A stretch of 64,000 bases of DNA, from positions 28,314,459 through 28,378,458 of the forward strand of contig CM046331.1 in assembly GCA_025403435.1 (NCBI GenBank), given 5' to 3'. The position numbers and the translations under genes are program-made. Numbering within the stretch: the stretch's first letter is position 1; each line of letters starts with the position of its first letter. Source of the stretch: Artocarpus heterophyllus (taxonomy: Eukaryota > Streptophyta > Magnoliopsida > Rosales > Moraceae). The notes under the pieces are model-generated. The model saw nothing but the letters and a program-made list of their open reading frames with translations. It had not been told where the DNA came from and did not search any database. Below are positions 28,346 through 41,846 of the stretch, piece by piece.

Positions 28346-31300
28346 CTTGAATCCAATTTTGTTATCAAGACACGCATGCCAGTCCTCCTTCATGCCTTTC
28401 AAAGGAACTCGGTCATGTGGTCTATCAAAAAAGTGAAGAACACTCATCAAACATGACGGAATGGACGGATCAGGATCTTGTACACACGATATAATTCAGT
28501 TGTGTTGTCACAAACTTTACCGCTTTGGTCCTGCTACGCAGGGCTCGACTTCTTCTAGGTTCAACTGAAGAGAAGATGTATAAACTCTGTCCTTGCGAGG
28601 CTGAGAAAATAAAAAACAAGAACTAAGACTGCAAGCCATTTCAAATGACCATGAAGTAGTAAGATTCATGAATTAAAAACGGGAGAAATTCACCTCATTG
28701 TAGTCAACAAACATCTTGTTTGCACGCAGGTATGCTTCAATCATTGCTACCTATGATTTCACAAGAACATTTTCTAGTCTCAGTTGAATCCACAGTGGAC
28801 TACTTTTCACACTATTGAAAGAAATGGAAGTAAAGGAGTGTTTTCAAAATGATTTTTTTCGAGTATGAAATGAAAATTACGTTTGGGAAACGGAAAAGCG
28901 AAAACGACTCTATAGCATTTTTTTTTTTTCTCAACAGAAAATGATAGGGTTCTAAACCACATCGGCTGTTTTAGAAGACATATCAACTAAGCACTATTTA
29001 GGAGCCGTTTTGTAACCAGTTGCCTTGAGAAGTGTAAAAAAAAGTTATGGAAGATGAACCAAACGGGTTAGAAGTTACTCACTGTCTCATCACTTCTCCC
29101 GGTTAATTTGAGATACTCCAATGTAACATGATCTACAGGGAAGAACCCCATTGTTGCTCCATATTCAGGAGACATATTGGCAATTCTGGCCCTATCAGCC
29201 AATGATATTTCCTCCATACCTTCGACTATATGCACCAAAAAAGGGGAAAAAAAGCAATCATAAACACACGTAACTAATTTTTCTGGTTCCAAACAAATTT
29301 CCTTACCATAAAACTCAACAAACTTGCCAACAACACCGTGCTTTCTCAACATTGGTGTCACAGTTAACACCAAATCAGAAGCTGTAACTCCGTCACGTAA
29401 TTTCCCGGATGACTTGAATCCGACAACCCCAGGAAGCACCATGCTCATAGGCTGCTTAAGCATTGCAGCCTCCGCTTCAATTCCTCCAACTCCCCAGCCG
29501 GCAATTCCCAATCCATCGATCATAGTTGTGTGAGAATCGGTACCAAGAACACTATCAGGGTGGAGAATTCCATCACTATTAAAAACCACCCTCCCAAGGT
29601 ACTCCAGATTAACCTACACATTTCATCACTAATTAGTCATGCTTAATATGACATATTTTTATAACAAAACGGCATTATGTCTTCTTTTTTTTTTTGTGCC
29701 ATATTTATTATTTACCTGATGGACAATTCCAGAACGAGGAGGAACAATAAGCATGTTGTGGCTAGCACGTGAACCCCATTTGAGGAAAGCAAATCTTTCC
29801 TTGTTTCTCTCAAATTCGAACTCCATATTTTTCTGTACCGAACTTGGACTGAGTGATCAACTACAAGATCAACTGGAACCTAAAAGGAAAATATTTCCTT
29901 AATCCACATGATCTTTGGAATGAAAAGGAAAAGAACTATCGAAGCATTCATTTTTAGAAAATACAAGAAATGGGTCACTAATAGTTCATTCATTAGTAGC
30001 TATAACTGCCTTTCTCTTGGAAAATAGTTAAAATGAAACATAACATCGTGAACATCTTATAAATTAAATGTTATACGCCTACCAAAAATCCCACATAGAT
30101 TAACTATATACAAGATAATTAATGGATTCATAAACACTGGATTCCCTCCTCTGCAAGCTGATTTTCAAAGGTGAGTTCTACGCAACGGGTTTGTAACTAT
30201 TGATATTAGGATCAGTCCGTCAAGTTGCGAGTTCAAGTCAAAGTGCGCCATTATAGGCTAAATTAAGGTACCTTCGCGGTCGGGTCATACTATCAATTGC
30301 TGCCTAGCCACCTAGGTAGCAAGATGGGCTGATGTTGGCATGGATTAATTACAAAATAAGTAGAAAGTTGTCTCCTTACAATCAGTTTTCAAGGGTGAGT
30401 TCTATCAAATGGATTCGTAACATAAAACTCAAATACAACCAACAACAGAAGGTAATTGTCAATTTAAAATTACAAATCAGTGGATTGATTTTGTTAGGAT
30501 CATTTCCAAGATTCTTCATAGCATCTCTCATGCAGGCAAGGTCAACCAAAGCTGATACCCGAGTAAAGTCCTGGTCAACAAAATTACTCTAGTGAATTTT
30601 TTTTTTCTTTTTTGGTAACTAAAAATGTTGATATAAAAACCACAAATTGAACCAAACCTGCAGAAGAACACGGGCAGATTGGAAAGGGATTTCTACTTGC
30701 TTAGGTGAAGTTTTTTCCCAGTCAATGATCTTTTCAACATCACCCTTTTAAGTTTGAAATTGTCACAATTTCGTATTGCCGATTCCAAAAGTATCATTAT
30801 GGAGTATGGTAGTCTCTCTGCAAAACCAAAAGGCCTAAAATTCAAATTTATCATTATATATAAAAATGGTGTAGATTCATAAGTGATACATTTTTGGTCA
30901 CAAAATCTATTTTTTCAATCATTGAACTATACAGAGAACCAAAAAGTTTAACTTCATGAAGAATTGATAATTATCATGTCTTATAGTTCTAGTTATTCAA
31001 TCTGAGAAAAGGGAAAAAAAAAAAACTGTATGTACACACACGTTTTTATATGGAGTAAATCACTCCAAACTATACGTTTTTACATAATGCACTCTAAACT
31101 TTCAATCTTAGTAAAATGTATCTTGAATTTTGAAATTATTGGTAAGCGTTAAATAGCATAGACAATTTTAGTCTTGAAATTCACAGCATGAGTTTTTTTT
31201 AAGGGTAGAACCCATCATTTTAAGAAAAAAAATTAAAGTTTAACACATATTGGATCTCAATTAGGTTTAGAGTGCATTGTATTAAGATTAAAAGCTTGGG

Positions 31301-32111
31301 TACATTATATAAAAAGTAAAGAATGCAGACTTATCTAATTTACTCTTTTACATGTATGTATGCAGAAACTTTGTGTTGTGCTAGCGCATTAGCTTCTCTT
31401 ATAAGTTACAGATTTGTTTGTCGTTTCTCAAGTTTTAGTCTCGTAGGTCTTTAATATATGGAAACGAAGCTGGAATTCAACCTACTTAACCGATCAAACG
31501 ACACTAAAGCCTGGGAAACGACAACGTAAACTGTAGAAATGTGTACAAACATTACCAATTCTCACATCATTAAGTGCAGTCAAGCTATAATATTTTCCAA
31601 ACTCGCCACCTCCAGGCTTGGGAAGGCCAGTGAATATGTCCTTGAAAGGATGTTCTGTATATGAAGAATTCAGTTTCAACAAAAAAACATCATTCAGTAA
31701 TGTTTAAAAGAGAGGGGAAAAAAATAGAAGTACTTGAAAAAATGCACAAGTTGATCTAACAATAATACATTCTCACTGTATTCAACAACAAAATTTTTGC
31801 AGTCAGACAACATTGCTTAAACTAATAGTTTGAACCATTTTGTTTCAAAATATATTGAAAAATATTTAAATTTTATACTGTAGTTTATCATGCTTTGCAA
31901 TATACAATAATATCTAAGGGTTTTATATTGTAACGGTTCAAACCATTCCCAAACACTCTTAATTATCACTGCATGTTTTACTTGTTGACTAGTGAATCAA
32001 TGTCTCGATCAGTTTAAAGGCAATCAGTTGATTATTAAAAAAAAAAAAAAGAAATCAAGAAAAGAAAAACAAAAAAACAAAAACAAAAAAAGGCATACCA
32101 AGAGTAGCCAT
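28346..32111 (-). pseudogene. Aconitase (aconitate hydratase) pseudogene, 3'-truncated and frameshifted
   Basis: Aconitase isomerises citrate and isocitrate using a [4Fe-4S] cluster. Ten exon remnants follow the order of a plant aconitase gene: 32111-32099 plus 31654-31556 ([19 protein letters not shown]), 30817-30658 (LPYSI, ILLESAIRNCDNF, then [20 protein letters not shown]), 30570-about 30476 ([18 protein letters not shown]), 29879-29716 ([13 protein letters not shown], then [13 protein letters not shown] in another frame), 29613-29307 ([20 protein letters not shown]), 29225-29083, 28750-28694, 28600-28521 and 28421-28346 ([13 protein letters not shown]). Defects are a frameshift near 30747, a deletion of about 22 bases with frameshift near 29838, a doubtful donor after 30476, and complete absence of everything after about residue 430. 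The missing half includes the cluster-binding cysteines and the swivel domain, so it cannot encode active enzyme. Exon order and intact introns show a truncated genomic copy, not a retrocopy. Confidence 0.9.
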
Positions 32112-32812
32112 ATTCTTTCGTTGAAAGCTCTCAAAAACTAAACTGAAACGTCGTTGGGTAAGGAAGCTTGAGTGTAGGGAAAAACGGCGACGTATTAACA
32201 CTGTAACGCAAGAATAGCATGGAGGGAGGATATCAGCTAAGAAGACGAAGAGAGAGAATCAAGAGTGAGACTAGCAAACACGTGTCTGCGTTTGTACAAG
32301 TGTCGAGTTTCTGGAGCTTATGCTTTGGTTACGTGTCATGTTGTCAGTTTCACCTTCTTCGCATATGGTTCGGTTGTGTGTAAAATTTCTATCTGAATTT
32401 AATGGGATGAAAGAGAATTTCTTTTGAACGTAAATTTGGAGAAGCATTTATGGGAAGATTTTTTTTTTTTTTTTTTTCAAAAGGCTGCAAGATTATCATC
32501 CGAAATTATAGGCAAATGACAATACAGAAACACGTAGCTAGTACTATACTGTACAAAATACATGCATGAATAGTGTTGAAATATGATATTTATAGAGTAT
32601 TTGGCCTCACAATTAATATTTGTGATACAATCTAAATTTAAAATTCTAGAATCTTAAAATTGATAAAATTATTGGTAATCTAAAATTTTAAAAACTTTGA
32701 TGTATTGATTAATAGGAATATAAAAGACATAACAACTCTCACGCCTGACTTCTCCATGATGTATTGAGTCCAAATCCATGTCCCCAATTTAAATATACGA
32801 CATATTTCAACT

Positions 32813-32814
<2 letters not shown>

Positions 32815-32849
<35 letters not shown>
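32815..32849 (+). repeat. (TA)n microsatellite
   Basis: An almost pure AT/TA dinucleotide run of about 35 bases, expected to be length-polymorphic. Confidence 0.95.
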
Positions 32850-32854
<5 letters not shown>

Positions 32855-32863
32855 TTATGCGCC

Positions 32864-33047
32864 ATAACTTACACTCTTGATGTGGCTAGAATATGCATGA
32901 AAGGAAAAAATGCGACAGATTTTGACAAAAATAGTACTACTTGTAAACCATAACTTGCACTCTAGATGTGCCCATGATATGCATGACGGGAAAAATGCGA
33001 CGGATTTTGACAAAAATTAATGACAGAAATAGGATTACTTGTAAACC
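32864..33047 (+). repeat. Tandem duplication, two diverged copies (86 and about 98 bp)
   Basis: Copy 1 starts at 32864 and copy 2 at 32950. Both run ATAACTT(A/G)CACTCT, then GATGTG, ATATGCATGA, AAATGCGAC(A/G)GATTTTG and finally ACTTGTAAACCA. Copy 2 carries about 12 extra bases before its end. No function is apparent. Confidence 0.8.
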
Positions 33048-35395
33048 ACATCCCTTTAGTCTTTAAAATCATTAATAACGCTCAGTAAGAAACTTTGATT
33101 CACAAATAGACATGTTTAGACGTTCCAAAATGTCTTCTAGCCGCTATTTTAACAGTTACTTTTGCTTAATTGGAAAAGGACATTTTCTGTTATGAAAATT
33201 ACATATATAGGCACGTCCTCTATTGCGTTTACAGCATGCATCCCTATTCGTTACATTTCTCTATATGTTTAGAATCGTTACATGTCCTCTATATGTTCAA
33301 GAGTGCTAATCATTGTTTGTTAATCTAGTATATATCTTAAATTGTTTTAAATTATGTGTGGATCATGTCACTATGAAAAAGACTAAGGTTGAAAATTGAC
33401 TGCTAATTGAAAACATTGTCAAGAGAGCAAAGATCAATAAATTGAAAAACAACAATGAAAAAGGACCACAATGGAATAACGACATCATGTAAAAATGACA
33501 AACACATAATAACGACAATTAACTGAAAAAGTAGCGTCAATCTAGAAAACAATGTTAAAAAATATAAAGTCTAATTTTAACTCTTTAAATTATCATCTTA
33601 TACAGATAATTATAAGGATTATAAGAATTGGCCTTCTGTTAAGATCGGGGCAGGACCCCTCTGCCCTTAGCCCAATATTTTATTAAGGAGGAGCAAATAA
33701 AAGGGAAAAAATGCATGTTGGAAGCCTTAAACGTGCGCCTTTGCGCCAGAGTAGCACGCTTGTGCAGGGATGCCGAAAAGTGACGCAATTGCATGCGAGA
33801 TGAAGCAAAAATATAAAGCAAATGTATTTTCACACGTCAACTCCAGGACTAGGGCACGGCCCCATGTCAGTCAGACAAGCGTACCAGATATGTGTAAATG
33901 GTGTTTTGGGGCTTTTGTTTCTTACTTTTTAAATCTATAAATAGAATTAAGTGATAGCTTATTTTTATGTAACTTAAAAAATATAAAGTGTGGGATAGGC
34001 TATAGAAAAATTCTAAAGAGAATGTAATTTTTTTTCTCCAAAGCGTTATCATCATTATAATAAATTACTATAACGGTTAAAAATAGACACAACTCTCGCG
34101 TTGAAGTTAAACCATAATAAATTTTGTATGTTTTTTTTTATATTTTTTGTTTTAAGTAAAGTTTTTAAGGTTCGCAACAAACAACTATTAAATGAAAAAA
34201 GACTCTAAGAGAAAATGACCGCAAGAATAAAACCACAAAAAACCACCGGGCTTGAAACAGAGTGGAATGATCCCCATTCCTACCAAATTGTTGCGATGAA
34301 TTCTCTCGAAACTCTTGGCAATTACTGCTTTAACTCCCCTGCAAAAGTCATTTTTAACTTAAAAATTTTTAGCTGTTATAATTGTAAGTTCTCATAGAGT
34401 ATATTATCCAAAAAAAAAAAAGTTACAGTGTAATAAGGTTTTTAAAAGAATAGTTTAAACTATCAGTTTGGGTTTAAGAATCGTAAAAATATGAGTTTTA
34501 TACTCTAATTTTTTATTACAACAAGCTTTAAACTGTTCATAAATCAAACCAATTTTTTCAAACACCCCATAAAATTTGCACATGTTACAAATGTTACAAT
34601 TTTTAGTTTAAAACTTTTAGTTTCAATCATACTTCTCAAACAAAATCCTCAAATTTTACCTTCAATTTCATTTCGAGTGTTTTTTCTTCTTGCTTCTTAA
34701 TTTACTGCATATAAAGTCTAATACAGTGTTCTACAAATTAGTTGAAAAAATAAGTTCAAAGTATGTTAGCTCAAGGTATGTTGTATCTGAAAGCTCTTGC
34801 ACTTTAATTGTTTTTACTTTACATTATAGTTGTTAAAAGCTTCATATCATGAATAGTTTCAACACATGGCATTTTATTATTATTATTATTTTACTTTTCT
34901 TTCTTTTTTGGTTTTTTTCTTTTCTTTTTTTAATATTTTCCCCTTTTTATTTGCATTTTTAGTCCTTTCTTTTTGCTCCTTTTCTTTTTTTACCTCGTTG
35001 TTGAGTTTTCTAACATCTTTTTGAATTCACTTCATTAATTTCTTTTAATCATCAAACTATTTTCCTTTTAATTTATCCTTAAAATATTATTTCACATCCT
35101 TTAAAATATTTTCTTATTAAACGTGACCTTGAATTTTTTTCTTATTTTTTATTTCAACTTTTTTTTTTTGTCATTTGGATTGTTAAATATTTCCCTACTC
35201 ACCCATCTTTAAGAATGTAAAATATATAACTAGTTTCTTAAGACGTTCCTAACAATCCAAATTTATCAGCTTATTCTAAATTTAACTTTTTATCCGTTTA
35301 ACGGTAAAAAATGATTGAAAATGAATAATGTATTCCTTGTGTTTAGCAAATAAGTTCAAACTCTTTGATTCTTTTACAATATAATAAGGTGTTTG

Positions 35396-35562
35396 ACTTT
35401 CAGTTAGAAGCAATTGATTTTAACCAACAAATAGTATATAGCTCTCACATGCTACAGTAAAAAAAAAATAAGTTCCTACATTAGTAATCTCTCATATGCT
35501 ACAGTATTTTTAACCAAAATTGATTCAAACCATTGGTTTTAACAACACTTCCCAAGCACCTT
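35396..35562. mobile_element. MITE-like element, third copy
   Basis: The left end AAGGTGTTTGACTTTCAG and right end complementary to CCCAAGCACCTT form imperfect inverted repeats. Inside are two direct modules, CTCTCACATGCTACAGTA and CTCTCATATGCTACAGTA, the clearest example of the family's internal duplication. Confidence 0.65.
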
Positions 35563-35726
35563 ATAAAGCAGAAATATGTATGAAGCCCTCATATGTTAGT
35601 ATTTGAGCTTTTTTTTTAGTACAAACTTATTTGCAAAACACTTATGTTCTATCCACATTAAGTGCATATTTTCATCAAGTCCTGTCATGATAGTGTTATT
35701 TGAACAACAGCCATGAATTTGAGCAT

Positions 35727-35853
35727 GTGTTTGGATTGTGTTTTAACTAACTACATTACAAAGCTCTCAGAACTACTATAAAAAGCAAAAAAATTACTAC
35801 AGTGTAAAACTTTCATATTCAACAATTCTTAAACCAAAAACTTTAGTCCAAAC
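35727..35853. mobile_element. MITE-like element, fourth copy, split by copia element A
   Basis: It begins GTGTTTGGATTGTGTTTTAAC, contains the family motif CTACAGTGTAAAACTTTCATA, and ends at the insertion point in AGTCCAAAC. Its last bases continue after element A at 45527 (AACACC), so the right inverted repeat would read GTCCAAACAC. The retrotransposon therefore inserted into the terminal repeat of this MITE. Confidence 0.6.
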
Positions 35854-37878
35854 TGTTGGAAACAAAGTGCGCAGCGGAATTTTTAAAAATTTTCATCAGA
35901 GTATTTTCCAAAATACAAGTATGACATGTTATATGTATAAATTAAACAGATCTTACTAACCTCAGTGTGCCGAAGAACCTCCGCGACCTGTGTAGAGAAG
36001 TAACGTTCCAGAAGAGCCTCAACCAACTGGTCTTCTTTGCTATTCTCTATCCACAACCGGAGTGAGTGTGGGCTCACACGTACAGCTCTTCCACCGGTGA
36101 CTCTCCTTCCAACCAATAGAGAGAACCCAAAGCTAGTGTTCGTGATTTGTGAACAAAAGCTCTCAGGGAGTTTTTAGATGCTCACTAGAAGAGTATCACG
36201 CTTAATCTCTCAAATTGATCTGAGTAAATCATTAGACTCACTCCCTTTTTATACCTATTGGTCCTTGGGGTCAGTCCATATCAGATTAGGTCTCAAAAAT
36301 CGAAATATAATCAAGTTCGGATCAATATCTGATAAGATACGCGTGAAAAACGCGTAATCTTAGCTGTCGCGGTCGGCATGCCGAACTGTGAGATAGGCAG
36401 GCCGAACTGGCCAGTTCGGCAGGCCGAACACGTCATCCGGCATGCCGAACTGCCGAGAAAAAATCTCCGCGAATCTTTTATTTTCCACCCGAGATTCTAA
36501 AGGATAAAGTCTCAGTTTTGATTCAAATAGCCCAATAAAAAAGATATCTGATCAAAACAAACTTTATCAAGATAATCTCTAAGAAAATAAATCAATTCAC
36601 AATAATTCTACAAGTTTATCTTGTTCTAATTGTCCAAAATTAAAACAACCGATAAACAGACAAGAATTATCCGAACGCCATAATTCAACAAGTTCATCTT
36701 GAACTAATTTCTTACATAATTAATTCAACCGATAAACAGACATGAATTATTTGATTCTTATAAATTTTAAACCAATCTGATAAATCCGACATAAGTCACC
36801 AATTATTGGAAAAGCACGCCGTGTCGTTACAGGATTTTGTGAGCTAGCAAAGGGGACCAAAATGGACCTATAAAGTTCAAGCTCATGATAACTATGAAAC
36901 CCAATATCCCAGATATACATTTCACAATTATCAACTCCAACGCTACTCCACTAAAAGCTTGGAGCTGCACTCTCGAACTTTATAGAATTACGAAGCTCGT
37001 GTAGCTAAGTCTCCATGACATATCATAGTGTATCACATCCCCATATGATCATCCATAATCGGCTTAAGGACAAGTTCTGTCTTACCTTCCCGATTATTTT
37101 TATCTTACGTTCCATTGTCTCACCATTAGAAAACTTACCATCCAAAGATAGTATACCATTCGGTTACACCTATGTATCCAAATGGTTGAGCGCTCCAGTT
37201 TTCCAATTACAGGACAACGCATATAAGAGGATATCATTGCTCCTAAAGAGGAGCTATGGATTCCATATCTATGAATAACAAGTCTACGCTACCAAGAGTC
37301 ATGCCTCCAACGTACCGGCATGCATGCCACTATAGAGATGTGGGAGTCACCCATTGGTACATCAAAAGACACAAGTCGAGACAACGGGCCCATTATTCAT
37401 CTCAGGATTAAGATACAATACAAATGATTGTCTAAAGTGAATCGATTTGACAAGACAGAATTATTAATCCAAATCAATTCACTTTATGTCCCGATCCAAC
37501 ACATCGTCACCTATGACAATGCGCTAATGTTTCTATTCACGGAGTCCAACTCCGATGGCCAAGACAAACCATCTCCCAAAAGGGATATAGACAACATAAC
37601 AATCTTTACATGAATAAAGCGCCCAACTTTATTCCCTCGATTGCGGATCATATATTTTAGACCATCACCTTAAGAGTCGTGTCTACCGCATAATCATCCC
37701 ATCATATGCCCAACTCTTAAGGTTTAGATTGACAGTCTCAGACTACTGTTTGCTTATCATACATTCAACGAATATGAACGTAAAGAGGACAATATTTGGT
37801 ATGAATAAATTCTTTATTGATAAAAATGTCTCCAAAAACGTATTACATTTTTACTCCTTAGAGCATACATGTCTAACA
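35854..37878 (-). repeat. 3' LTR of copia element A
   Basis: This 2,025-bp direct repeat of 43503-45526 is downstream of the polyprotein in element orientation. It contains a short GC-rich cluster of palindromes (about 36372-36460), including the 20-bp perfect palindrome GCCGAACTGGCCAGTTCGGC at 36401-36420. Open frames inside the LTR are short and have no recognisable homology. Confidence 0.95.
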
Positions 37879-37892
37879 ATCTCCCACTTGCA

Positions 37893-40800
37893 CTAAGTGA
37901 GTAAATACTGCAAATTTCGCATCCCCATAGCTTCCACATGCCTTTCGAAGACTCTCCCAGAAAGTGTCTTCGTAAATGGATCAGCTAAATTGTCCTCTGA
38001 CGCGATCTTGCACACCGTGACATGCCCGCTCTCAACGAAGTCCTTTATCACATGATACTTTCGATCAATATGCTTACTCTTCTTGTGAAATCTTGGTTCC
38101 TTAGCATTAGCTACCGCCGCACTGTTATCACAGTACAGTGATACCGCTTTATCCACACCAGGAACTACCTCAAGATCCCCAAGGAACTTGCGGAGCCACA
38201 CTGCTTCTTTCGAAGCATCACTAGCCGCCACATACTCGGCCTCCATCGTTGAATCCGAAGTGCAATCTTGCTTCGCACTTCTCCAACTGATGGCACCGCC
38301 ACCTAGAGTAAACACAAACCCTGAAGTCGATTTCCTAGAATCCAGGCAGGATTGAAAATCCGAATCAGTGTATCCTAGAGGAGTTAAATCCTCACCCGAA
38401 TACACAAGCATATACTCACGAGTCCTTCTCAGGTACTTGAAAATATGCTTTACCGCAACCCAATGGTTTGGTCCTGGATCCGCCTGAAATCGACTCACAA
38501 TCCCGACCGCATAGCTAATATCCGGTCGAGTGCAAAGCATGGCATACATGAGACTACCCACTGCCGAAGCATAAGGTACCTTCTTCATGTATTCTCTTTC
38601 TTCATTAGACTTTGGAGAGTCTTTCTTAGAAAGAGTAATTCCAGACCTAGATGGTTGCCCACCTTTCTTGGAATCCTGCATTGCAAACCTCCTGAGAATT
38701 TTATCTATGTAGCTGGCCTGTGACAAAGCTATCATTTTGTTCTTCCTATCCCGAAAGATCTGGATACCGAGAACAAAATTAGCCTCACCCAAGTCCTTCA
38801 TGTCAAACTGCTTGGTCAACCATAATTTGACCGATGACAACGCCCCAGCGTCATTGCCAATTAGCAGTATGTCATCTACATAGAGTAGTAGAAAAACCAC
38901 CTTCCCATTCTTAATGTGTTTGTAAACACATGGTTCATCCACATTTTGTGAGAACCCATAAGTCTTGATCACTTGATCAAATCTTATGTTCCAAGAACGA
39001 GAAGCCTGCTTAAGTCCATAAATAGACTTTAGCAACTTACAAACCTTACCCTCTTGACCCGTGACCTTGAACCCGTCTGGTTGTTCCATATAAATGGACT
39101 CATCAAGATAGCCATTCAGAAAAGCCGTCTTGACATCCATCTGCCAAATCTCGTAGTCGAGAGCGGCAGCTATGGACAAGAGAATCCGGATGGACTTAAG
39201 CATGGCTACAGGCGAAAAGGTTTCCTCATAATCGATTCCTTCCTTTTGCGTATAACCCTTAGCTACCAGTCTAGCCTTAAAGGTTTCGACCTTTCCATCC
39301 ACTCCTCTTTTCCTCTTGTAGATCCACTTACACCCTATGGGTTTTACCCCTTCGGGAAGATCCACAAGCTCCCAGACACGATTAGTCTCCATAGACTTCA
39401 TCTCAATGTTCATGGCCTCTGTCCAGAGTCTTGAATCAACATCCTCCATAGCTTCTGCGTAAGTATAAGGATCCCTGTCATGTTCATCCGGTTCAGCCAA
39501 AAAGACCTCCCCATTGAACATATACCTCTCAGGTTGACGCCCGATCCTCCCACTACGCCGAAGCCCCTGAGGTTGTTGTTCAGGTTTGTTTGGTTTTTCT
39601 ACACCGATCGGAATGGTTTCGTTCGGAACCTCCGGAGTAAACGGATTACCCCTCAACTCCTCAAGCACCACTTTGCTTTGAGGTTTAAAGTCGTTCATGT
39701 AACTCTCCTCAAGGAAAGTTGCATTAGTTGAAACCACGACTTTATTTTCCTTTGGGTTATAAAAATAACCCCCTTTAGTCCCTTTTGGATATCCTACAAA
39801 CACGCAAACTTCTGAACGTGCTTCCAACTTATTCGGATCCTTAAACAGGACATGAGCTGGACATCCCCATATGCGAATATGGTTTAAGGATGTCTTCCGT
39901 CTTGTCCACAACTCGTGAGGAGTTTTAGGGACCGATTTTGAAGGCACATTGTTCAAAAGATAACATGCGGTTTGTAGTGCATATCCCCAAAAGGATAAAG
40001 GCAATGATGAATAACTCATCATGGACCGAATCATGTCCAACAAAGTCCTATTCCTTCTCTCTGCTACGCCATTCTGCTGCGGAGTGCCCGGCGCAGTCAA
40101 ATGGGATAAAATCCCATTCTCTAACAAGTGTCCCAAGAACTCATCAGAAAGGTATTCCCCACCTCGATCAGATCGAAGTGCCTTTATGGGTCTACCCAAT
40201 TGCTTTTCCACTTCAGCCCGAAACTCCCTGAACTTATCATAAGTTTCGCTTTTGTGGTGCATTAGGTACACATACCCATATCTTGAGTAATCGTCAATAA
40301 AAGTGACGAAGTACTCATACCCTCCTCGTGCCCGGATGTTCATCGGTCCGCAAACATCACTATGCACAAGTTCTAGAACCCCTTCGGCCCTATTGCCCTT
40401 AGACCCGTATGGTCTTTTGGTCATTTTACCCTCCAAACAAGACTCACATTGAGGTATAGATTCCACCTTTAAGTGACTTAAAGGTCCATCCCTTACCAAC
40501 CTTTGAATCCTATTCAGGTTAATATGGCCAAGGCGCAAATGCCAAAGATAAGTCTTATTAGAGTGAGAAGTTTTAAGTCTTTTTGAGTCATTATCATTTA
40601 TCTCAGCATTAAGCAATAAGTCCATCTTAGGTTTGATAAAATATAGATTATTTTGCATCCATCCAGAACAGATAAAAGATTTGTTTTTACGAATCACCAC
40701 TTTTTCATTAAAAGATACCACGTAGGAGTCTTTAAATAAAGAAGATACAGAAATTAAATTCCTTTTAAATTTAGGAACATAAAAACAATCTCGCAAAATT

Positions 40801-41846
40801 AAATTCCTATAATTATCAAAATAAAGATGGACATCTCCCACTGCTTCCGCTGAGACCAAGGATCCATCGCCCATCCGAAGCGTTAAGTCTTCACGAAGTA
40901 GACTTCTCGTTTCTTTGAATCCCTGCAGAGAAACACAAACATGATTAGTTGCACCAGAATCTATGACCCAAATGTCACTGGATTCCTCAACCAAACAAGT
41001 TTCTAAATATAGAAGATCACACCTACCTCCCTTGGAAAGGAAGTCCTTGCAATGCTTCTTTATATGCCCGACCTTACCACAAAAGAAGCACTTAAGCTTC
41101 TTTGGGTTCTTCTTCTTCTTCTTCTTGCTCTTGGTAGCAATAGGAATAGAAGACTTCCCACTCTTGGCCCGTTGTTTCTTTCCATTCCCAGAGTTAGGAT
41201 TGGAACCAGAAGCAGCTACCATATTGGCCTCTCCACCAGCAGGAGACTCCCTGATCAGCAGTTCAAACTCCTGTAACTGTTTCATCAGTTCTGTCAAGGT
41301 CATATCCCGTCTATTGCTCAGATTAAAAGTAGCTCTAAACGGAATAAAATCCTTAGACAGAGTTTCAAAGACCATAGTCATCTGAGTTTCAGCATCGATG
41401 TCGGCTCCATTGGTTTGAGCCTCAGCGAGGTAACCCATGACCAACATCATGTGCTCCTTTACAGATGTCCCCGGTCTCTGTCTACAGTTTAAGAGTTTCC
41501 GAAGCGCCCCTTGCCGCTTTGTTATGGCCTGGCCTCCAAACATGTCCTCAAGATTATCCAAGATCTGCTTCGCAGTCTCATAATCCTGATGTTGAGCCTG
41601 CAGCACGTTATTCATGCTAGCCATAACATAGCAGCGGGCCTGATCATTAGCATCTTTCCAGCGTTCGTACGCTTGGAATTGCTCATTACTTGAGTCTCCC
41701 GTAGGCTCGGGAGGACAAGGAGTTGTCAGTACATATTTCAGTTTCTCAAAGGATAGGACGATGTCCAGGTTCCGTTTCCAATCATTATAGTTCTCACCGG
41801 TTAATTGGTTTTTGTCAAGTATCGATGATAAAGCGTTTTTAGACAT
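37893..41846 (-). CDS. Copia element A gag-pol polyprotein, 1,317 aa
   Basis: One uninterrupted frame encodes all retrotransposition proteins. I start at the ATG at 41846 ([20 protein letters not shown]), because the 24 upstream residues are unlike copia gag. Domains in order are gag/UBN2-type (about residues 1-230), a Lys-rich stretch and a CCHC zinc knuckle ([14 protein letters not shown]), the aspartic protease with DSGATNHV, the integrase HHCC zinc region followed by the core with [12 protein letters not shown] and SDRGGEYLS, reverse transcriptase with YVDDILLIG, and RNase H with TMEAEYVA and [10 protein letters not shown]. All catalytic signatures I checked are present. It ends at a stop 15 bases inside the 3' LTR border. 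Full-length translation would come from a genomic transcript started in the right-hand LTR. Confidence 0.95.
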   Translation of the reverse strand: MSKNALSSILDKNQLTGENYNDWKRNLDIVLSFEKLKYVLTTPCPPEPTGDSSNEQFQAYERWKDANDQARCYVMASMNNVLQAQHQDYETAKQILDNLEDMFGGQAITKRQGALRKLLNCRQRPGTSVKEHMMLVMGYLAEAQTNGADIDAETQMTMVFETLSKDFIPFRATFNLSNRRDMTLTELMKQLQEFELLIRESPAGGEANMVAASGSNPNSGNGKKQRAKSGKSSIPIATKSKKKKKKNPKKLKCFFCGKVGHIKKHCKDFLSKGGRCDLLYLETCLVEESSDIWVIDSGATNHVCVSLQGFKETRSLLREDLTLRMGDGSLVSAEAVGDVHLYFDNYRNLILRDCFYVPKFKRNLISVSSLFKDSYVVSFNEKVVIRKNKSFICSGWMQNNLYFIKPKMDLLLNAEINDNDSKRLKTSHSNKTYLWHLRLGHINLNRIQRLVRDGPLSHLKVESIPQCESCLEGKMTKRPYGSKGNRAEGVLELVHSDVCGPMNIRARGGYEYFVTFIDDYSRYGYVYLMHHKSETYDKFREFRAEVEKQLGRPIKALRSDRGGEYLSDEFLGHLLENGILSHLTAPGTPQQNGVAERRNRTLLDMIRSMMSYSSLPLSFWGYALQTACYLLNNVPSKSVPKTPHELWTRRKTSLNHIRIWGCPAHVLFKDPNKLEARSEVCVFVGYPKGTKGGYFYNPKENKVVVSTNATFLEESYMNDFKPQSKVVLEELRGNPFTPEVPNETIPIGVEKPNKPEQQPQGLRRSGRIGRQPERYMFNGEVFLAEPDEHDRDPYTYAEAMEDVDSRLWTEAMNIEMKSMETNRVWELVDLPEGVKPIGCKWIYKRKRGVDGKVETFKARLVAKGYTQKEGIDYEETFSPVAMLKSIRILLSIAAALDYEIWQMDVKTAFLNGYLDESIYMEQPDGFKVTGQEGKVCKLLKSIYGLKQASRSWNIRFDQVIKTYGFSQNVDEPCVYKHIKNGKVVFLLLYVDDILLIGNDAGALSSVKLWLTKQFDMKDLGEANFVLGIQIFRDRKNKMIALSQASYIDKILRRFAMQDSKKGGQPSRSGITLSKKDSPKSNEEREYMKKVPYASAVGSLMYAMLCTRPDISYAVGIVSRFQADPGPNHWVAVKHIFKYLRRTREYMLVYSGEDLTPLGYTDSDFQSCLDSRKSTSGFVFTLGGGAISWRSAKQDCTSDSTMEAEYVAASDASKEAVWLRKFLGDLEVVPGVDKAVSLYCDNSAAVANAKEPRFHKKSKHIDRKYHVIKDFVESGHVTVCKIASEDNLADPFTKTLSGRVFERHVEAMGMRNLQYLLT

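Larger units (their letters stand above)
32112..35853. other. Repeat-rich intergenic DNA before copia element A
   Basis: No coding exon is supported. The first 250 bases are the old promoter side of the aconitase remnant. A (TA)n microsatellite, an 86-98 bp tandem duplication and two MITE copies are listed separately. A more diverged relative of the MITE may lie at about 34425-34570 (ending TTTTTCAAACACCCCA). A GC-richer block at about 33635-33870 stands out from its surroundings, but I cannot assign it. Confidence 0.5.

Noticed and set aside
29068..29589. The 173-residue aconitase ORF as a functional small gene
   Set aside because: It is one exon plus read-through into an intron, within a pseudogene that lacks the catalytic half.
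33635..33870. GC-richer block considered as an LTR or gene fragment
   Set aside because: No repeat partner, primer site or coding similarity could be found in the window.
35883..36116. Identical 77-residue ORFs in both LTRs of element A (also at 43531-43764), and other paired LTR ORFs
   Set aside because: They are duplicated because they lie in the LTRs. No family resemblance or codon pattern supports a protein.
38445..41693. Plus-strand ORFs of 60-140 residues antisense to the element A polyprotein
   Set aside because: They are shadows of the long gag-pol frame on the opposite strand and have no independent support.
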